Positions 61,426 through 64,000 of a stretch of DNA of 64,000 nucleotides are shown here, piece after piece. Source of the stretch: Granulosicoccus sp. (lineage in GTDB: Bacteria; Pseudomonadota; Gammaproteobacteria; Granulosicoccales; Granulosicoccaceae); contig JALZVU010000008.1 of the NCBI GenBank assembly GCA_023301795.1, positions 1 through 64,000 on the forward strand. The letters are read 5' to 3'. The number at the start of each line of letters is the position of its first letter. Positions within the stretch are counted from its first letter, which is position 1. The notes under the pieces were generated by a model. It had not been told where the DNA came from. It saw nothing but the letters and a program-made list of their open reading frames with translations, and made no database searches. The position numbers and the translations under genes are program-made.

Positions 61426-62230
61426 CCGATCTGGAGCCTCTCGAATTCTCGTGGATGAAATACACGCCCAGCCCCACGCGATGTGCGCCATCGCCCTGAA
61501 CATCGGGGTTGGCATCTGCATCGTAGGGTGAGAGTTCACTGTCCAGTGTGCGCAGAAGACCCATGGCCTGCTCGCTGCTGAGTGCTTTGAAGTGCTGAAG
61601 ACCTTCAGTGGTGACCTTGTCATACGCTACGCTCATCTGCAGGTGCCTGGCTTGCGTGTGGGTCAGATTATGCTCAAGTGTGTTGAGCAAATCAGTGGCG
61701 CTAACAGAGAATATATCGAGTAACGCAGATTCACTATGATGTGGTACGTAGCCCTTGTGCAGTAATTTTACGCGGCCGTCGTCGTTGCTCACGGTGCCTA
61801 CGCGGGTCAGCTCATCAAGCATGGCCCGGGCCGGTACATCGCCTCCATAGCGTTTGACCAGAAGGTTAAAGCTGTCGTCATGGTCGCCGTATTTGAGCAC
61901 GCGAGGCCTGCGCCTGCTGTCGCAATACTCTGCATCTTGCAGCCATCCCGTGACTACACGTACCGCTCTGTTGTGCTTGCTAAGTCCGGTATCAACGGAG
62001 TCAGGTAGCTCATGAATCCGCTTGACTTCCTTTCGATTGATACCGGTGACGATAGAGATTCTGGAAACGGTGGGGGTTTTTCCATTAATGCCGAAATGCG
62101 TTGCTGCCTGATCGACATAGGCCTGCTTTGCCCAGTTGCTGAATTCGGCATGTGAGACACCGTGGCGCAGCAACAGCCGAACTAAGGGTTGGAGCACGCG
62201 AGTGACAGCTTTTTGTAGGGATTCATGCAT
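61418..62230 (-). CDS. DUF6502 family protein
   Basis: 270 residues. The opening HESLQKAVTRVLQPLVRLLL and GVSHAEFSNWAKQAYVDQAA match the DUF6502 family, common in proteobacteria and often beside small lipoprotein genes. TVSRISIVTGINRKEVKRI looks like a winged-helix-like segment, so DNA binding is conceivable. Promoter TTGAAT-N17-TATTAT at 62269-62297. The downstream lipoprotein is translationally coupled. Confidence 0.85.
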   Translation of the reverse strand: MHESLQKAVTRVLQPLVRLLLRHGVSHAEFSNWAKQAYVDQAATHFGINGKTPTVSRISIVTGINRKEVKRIHELPDSVDTGLSKHNRAVRVVTGWLQDAEYCDSRRRPRVLKYGDHDDSFNLLVKRYGGDVPARAMLDELTRVGTVSNDDGRVKLLHKGYVPHHSESALLDIFSVSATDLLNTLEHNLTHTQARHLQMSVAYDKVTTEGLQHFKALSSEQAMGLLRTLDSELSPYDADANPDVQGDGAHRVGLGVYFIHENSRGSRSDD

Positions 62231-62268
62231 ACTAAAGCGGCTAGGATAATGATTGGCTAAAAGTTGGG

Positions 62269-62297
62269 ATAATATTCCCAGTTTATCAGAGATTCAA
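62269..62297 (-). promoter_or_regulatory. sigma70 promoter of DUF6502 operon, overlapping a divergent extended -10
   Basis: On minus: TTGAAT, 17 bp, TATTAT. On plus the same bases carry TGGGATAAT, an extended -10 about 40 bp before the aldolase start. The embedded TGGGA-TAATAT-TCCCA has 5-bp arms. Overlapping divergent promoters would compete. Confidence 0.6.
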
Positions 62298-62310
62298 TAC
62301 GGGGCGTAAT

Positions 62311-63138
62311 GTGAGTCAGAAAAAGCGAAGTAAGTCCAAGCCTAAAATGGCTGATTTGTCGACTACAACCAGACGCACAGAGCCTCAAAAGGCGTCAGGG
62401 TTCCCTGCCAGTGGTTGCTGGGTCAACATCTTTGATCCGATTGTGGGCGAGTTGGTCGGTCGCTGTGGATATGACTACGCCATGATCGATATGGAGCATA
62501 GCCCTGCAACACTGGATCTTGCTTTGAATATGATCAGGGCGGTGCAATTGGGCGGGGCCAAAGCGATTGTACGAGTGCCGGATAAATCGCCTCAGTGGAT
62601 AGGCAGATTAATGGATATGGGCGCTGACGGCGTTATGGTGCCTATGGTTGATTCAGCGGAGGAGGCCACGGAATTGGCCCGCGCTGCCGTGTACGCGCCC
62701 GAGGGCACTCGTGGTATGGCCGCCCCCATTGTGCGAGCAACGGGTTATGGGGTTAGCACAGAGCACTACCTCGACAACTATCGCAAAAATTTCATGCTGC
62801 TACTACAAATAGAGACGGCAACTGCCGTTGATGCTGCCGCCGAGATTGCAGCCGTGGATGGAGTGGACTGTATTTTCATCGGTCCCTTCGATCTTGCAGG
62901 GAGTCTGGGACATCGAGCAGAACCTGACCACAAGGACACAAAGGCTGCGATTCGCAAGATATCCAAGGCCGTGAAGGCTTCCGGAAAGTTGTTGTCGACG
63001 CTCAATACACCCAAATCTGACGCAAAAGCGTTACTTGCCCGTGGCTTTGATCTGGTCTTCAGCGGCAGCGACATCAGCATGCTGCGCCAGGCAATGTCCA
63101 GTGATGCGGCAAACAGTGAAAAACTTATTGAGAGTTAA
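62311..63138 (+). CDS. HpcH/HpaI-type class II aldolase
   Basis: Metal-dependent 2-oxo-acid aldolase or 2,4-dihydroxyhept-2-ene-dioate aldolase-like. It has GCWVNIFDPIVGELVGRCGY, MIDMEHSPATLDLALNMIRA and LLLQIETATAVDAAAEIAAV with the conserved catalytic Glu, plus IFIGPFDLAGSLG. 275 residues including a basic N-terminal leader (SQKKRSKSKPKMADL) not usual in the family. GTG start. Exact substrate not predictable. Confidence 0.9.
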   Translation: MSQKKRSKSKPKMADLSTTTRRTEPQKASGFPASGCWVNIFDPIVGELVGRCGYDYAMIDMEHSPATLDLALNMIRAVQLGGAKAIVRVPDKSPQWIGRLMDMGADGVMVPMVDSAEEATELARAAVYAPEGTRGMAAPIVRATGYGVSTEHYLDNYRKNFMLLLQIETATAVDAAAEIAAVDGVDCIFIGPFDLAGSLGHRAEPDHKDTKAAIRKISKAVKASGKLLSTLNTPKSDAKALLARGFDLVFSGSDISMLRQAMSSDAANSEKLIES

Positions 63139-63214
63139 CCACTAGGCTGTCTGGGAACAGGGTTTTCTTTGTGGCCGTCATCGGTTCCGATCACCCTATT
63201 CATGGAAAACAGTT

Positions 63215-63655
63215 TCAGAAACCTGCGGACAATTTGTACAGATTAGTAAAAGTGGGCTTTCCATCGATGCACTTCTGCATGTCCAGCGGCACCACAATCA
63301 TGACGGTAGTGCGGGTCAGCATTGCTGAGATAGCGGTGGCTTCAATCTGCTCCTGGATGTCCTGATCAGCGTTACCGCTTCTTTCCATACGCAAGATATT
63401 ACTCCGACAAGCGGTTGGCCCCACTTCGTGGCCACCGATGTTTACGGTGAGGTAGTCGCGCCCATCGATGTTGCCATGCTGCACCTCTCTGAGCTGGGTG
63501 GCTATGGATACCTGATAGTTCCCGGCATGCTGTGATGCTTTCTCGGGAGGCATGTGCGCGAACGCGTTACCGACTACAAGCAATAGTGCCCCTGCCAACA
63601 GCGCATGGCTGGCAGATGTGAAGCCGGTTTTTGTGGACTGTTGCTGACTGTACAT
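63215..63655 (-). CDS. exported hypothetical protein
   Basis: 146 residues with a signal peptide (TSASHALLAGALLLVVGNAF then AHMPP). Two mature cysteines (in PTACRSN and QKCIDGK) may form a disulfide. Not recognised. It is convergent with the aldolase gene. Confidence 0.6.
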   Translation of the reverse strand: MYSQQQSTKTGFTSASHALLAGALLLVVGNAFAHMPPEKASQHAGNYQVSIATQLREVQHGNIDGRDYLTVNIGGHEVGPTACRSNILRMERSGNADQDIQEQIEATAISAMLTRTTVMIVVPLDMQKCIDGKPTFTNLYKLSAGF

Positions 63656-63780
63656 CGTTTACCCTCTTGTGCACCAACATCAATGCAGTGTGAACTCTCT
63701 GGACCTTAAGTACAATAGCTAGAATCGTGCCTCAGGGGGGTTACATGATCAACCCTGGGCACGACGCTCCGCCTGTGTGG

Positions 63781-64000
63781 CTAGAAATTCAGCGATAGAT
63801 CCTTGTGGTGAGAACGACAGGCCGCCACTGAAAGGGCTTGTGTTCGGGTAAATCGATCCTGCTGACGAATTCCTATGGTGTTTTTAAGCATATCCTCATA
63901 GTTGCTCAGATCAGCAAAGAGGGCAGGTTCTGCCTGCTCACGCCACTGCATTTGCGCCTCGTATTCTTCCATCGCAGTGTCAATCGATTCCATTGCAGCT
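63781..64000 (-). CDS. C-terminal part of a hypothetical protein cut by the window end
   Basis: The frame is open to 64000 and ends at 63781 with DLSLNF. The visible 73 codons are acidic then basic, with EEYEAQMQWREQAEPALFAD and RFTRTQALSVAACRSHHKDL. Not recognised. The internal ATG at 63993 may not be the true start. Confidence 0.5.
   Translation of the reverse strand, partial: AAMESIDTAMEEYEAQMQWREQAEPALFADLSNYEDMLKNTIGIRQQDRFTRTQALSVAACRSHHKDLSLNF

Overview
The window is the replication-origin region of a gammaproteobacterial chromosome. Evidence: the gene order glmS-glmU / atpCDGAHFEBI / parB-parA-rsmG-mnmG / mnmE-yidC-yidD-rnpA-rpmH / dnaA-dnaN-recF-gyrB; the gammaproteobacterial lptM-lysA-dapF-DUF484-xerC cluster; hslVU; and the ubiE-ubiJ-ubiB ubiquinone cluster. 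Genus cannot be fixed from sequence alone.

Left arm (1-23.4 kb): almost every gene lies on the minus strand, and right of dnaA most lie on plus. This is what co-orientation with two forks leaving the dnaA-dnaN gap would give. That gap (25080-25295) has a perfect DnaA box, two near-perfect boxes, a TAG-triplet run and an A/T-rich end, and is my oriC call. A consensus parS-like palindrome and a one-mismatch copy sit inside recF, matching the parA/parB pair. The F1Fo ATP synthase operon (atpI first, atpC last) ends in a clear intrinsic terminator and has an unusual perfect GAAA-capped hairpin between atpF and atpH.

Accessory pocket 1 (15.7-19.2 kb) separates mnmG from mnmE, which are adjacent in related gammaproteobacteria such as Pseudomonas. 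It reads against the surrounding genes. It holds a three-helix membrane protein, a 36-residue polyproline micro-ORF overlapping the start of an ABC exporter, and a deletion-scarred DUF1016/PDDEXK nuclease remnant.

Right arm (27.5-56.3 kb): gyrB, M3 oligopeptidase, ubiD, a GAF-PAS-PAS-GGDEF-EAL protein, hemD, argH, an esterase, lysine/diaminopimelate genes, xerC, a possible PilZ protein, hslVU, ubiEJB, beta-carbonic anhydrase, a 46-residue membrane protein absent from the ORF track, and uvrD.

Accessory pocket 2 (56.3-60.4 kb) is eroded. It contains a LysR C-terminal fragment, an aspartase N-terminal fragment, an AapM permease fused in frame to the last about 33 residues of an AapP ATPase, and a hipA that has lost its nucleotide-binding segment beside an intact hipB. 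Termini survive while middles are missing, suggesting loss by internal deletion of an aspartate/glutamate uptake locus and a toxin.

The right edge carries a DUF6502 protein translationally overlapping a DUF4397-like lipoprotein, an HpcH/HpaI-type aldolase, a small exported protein and a gene cut by the window end.
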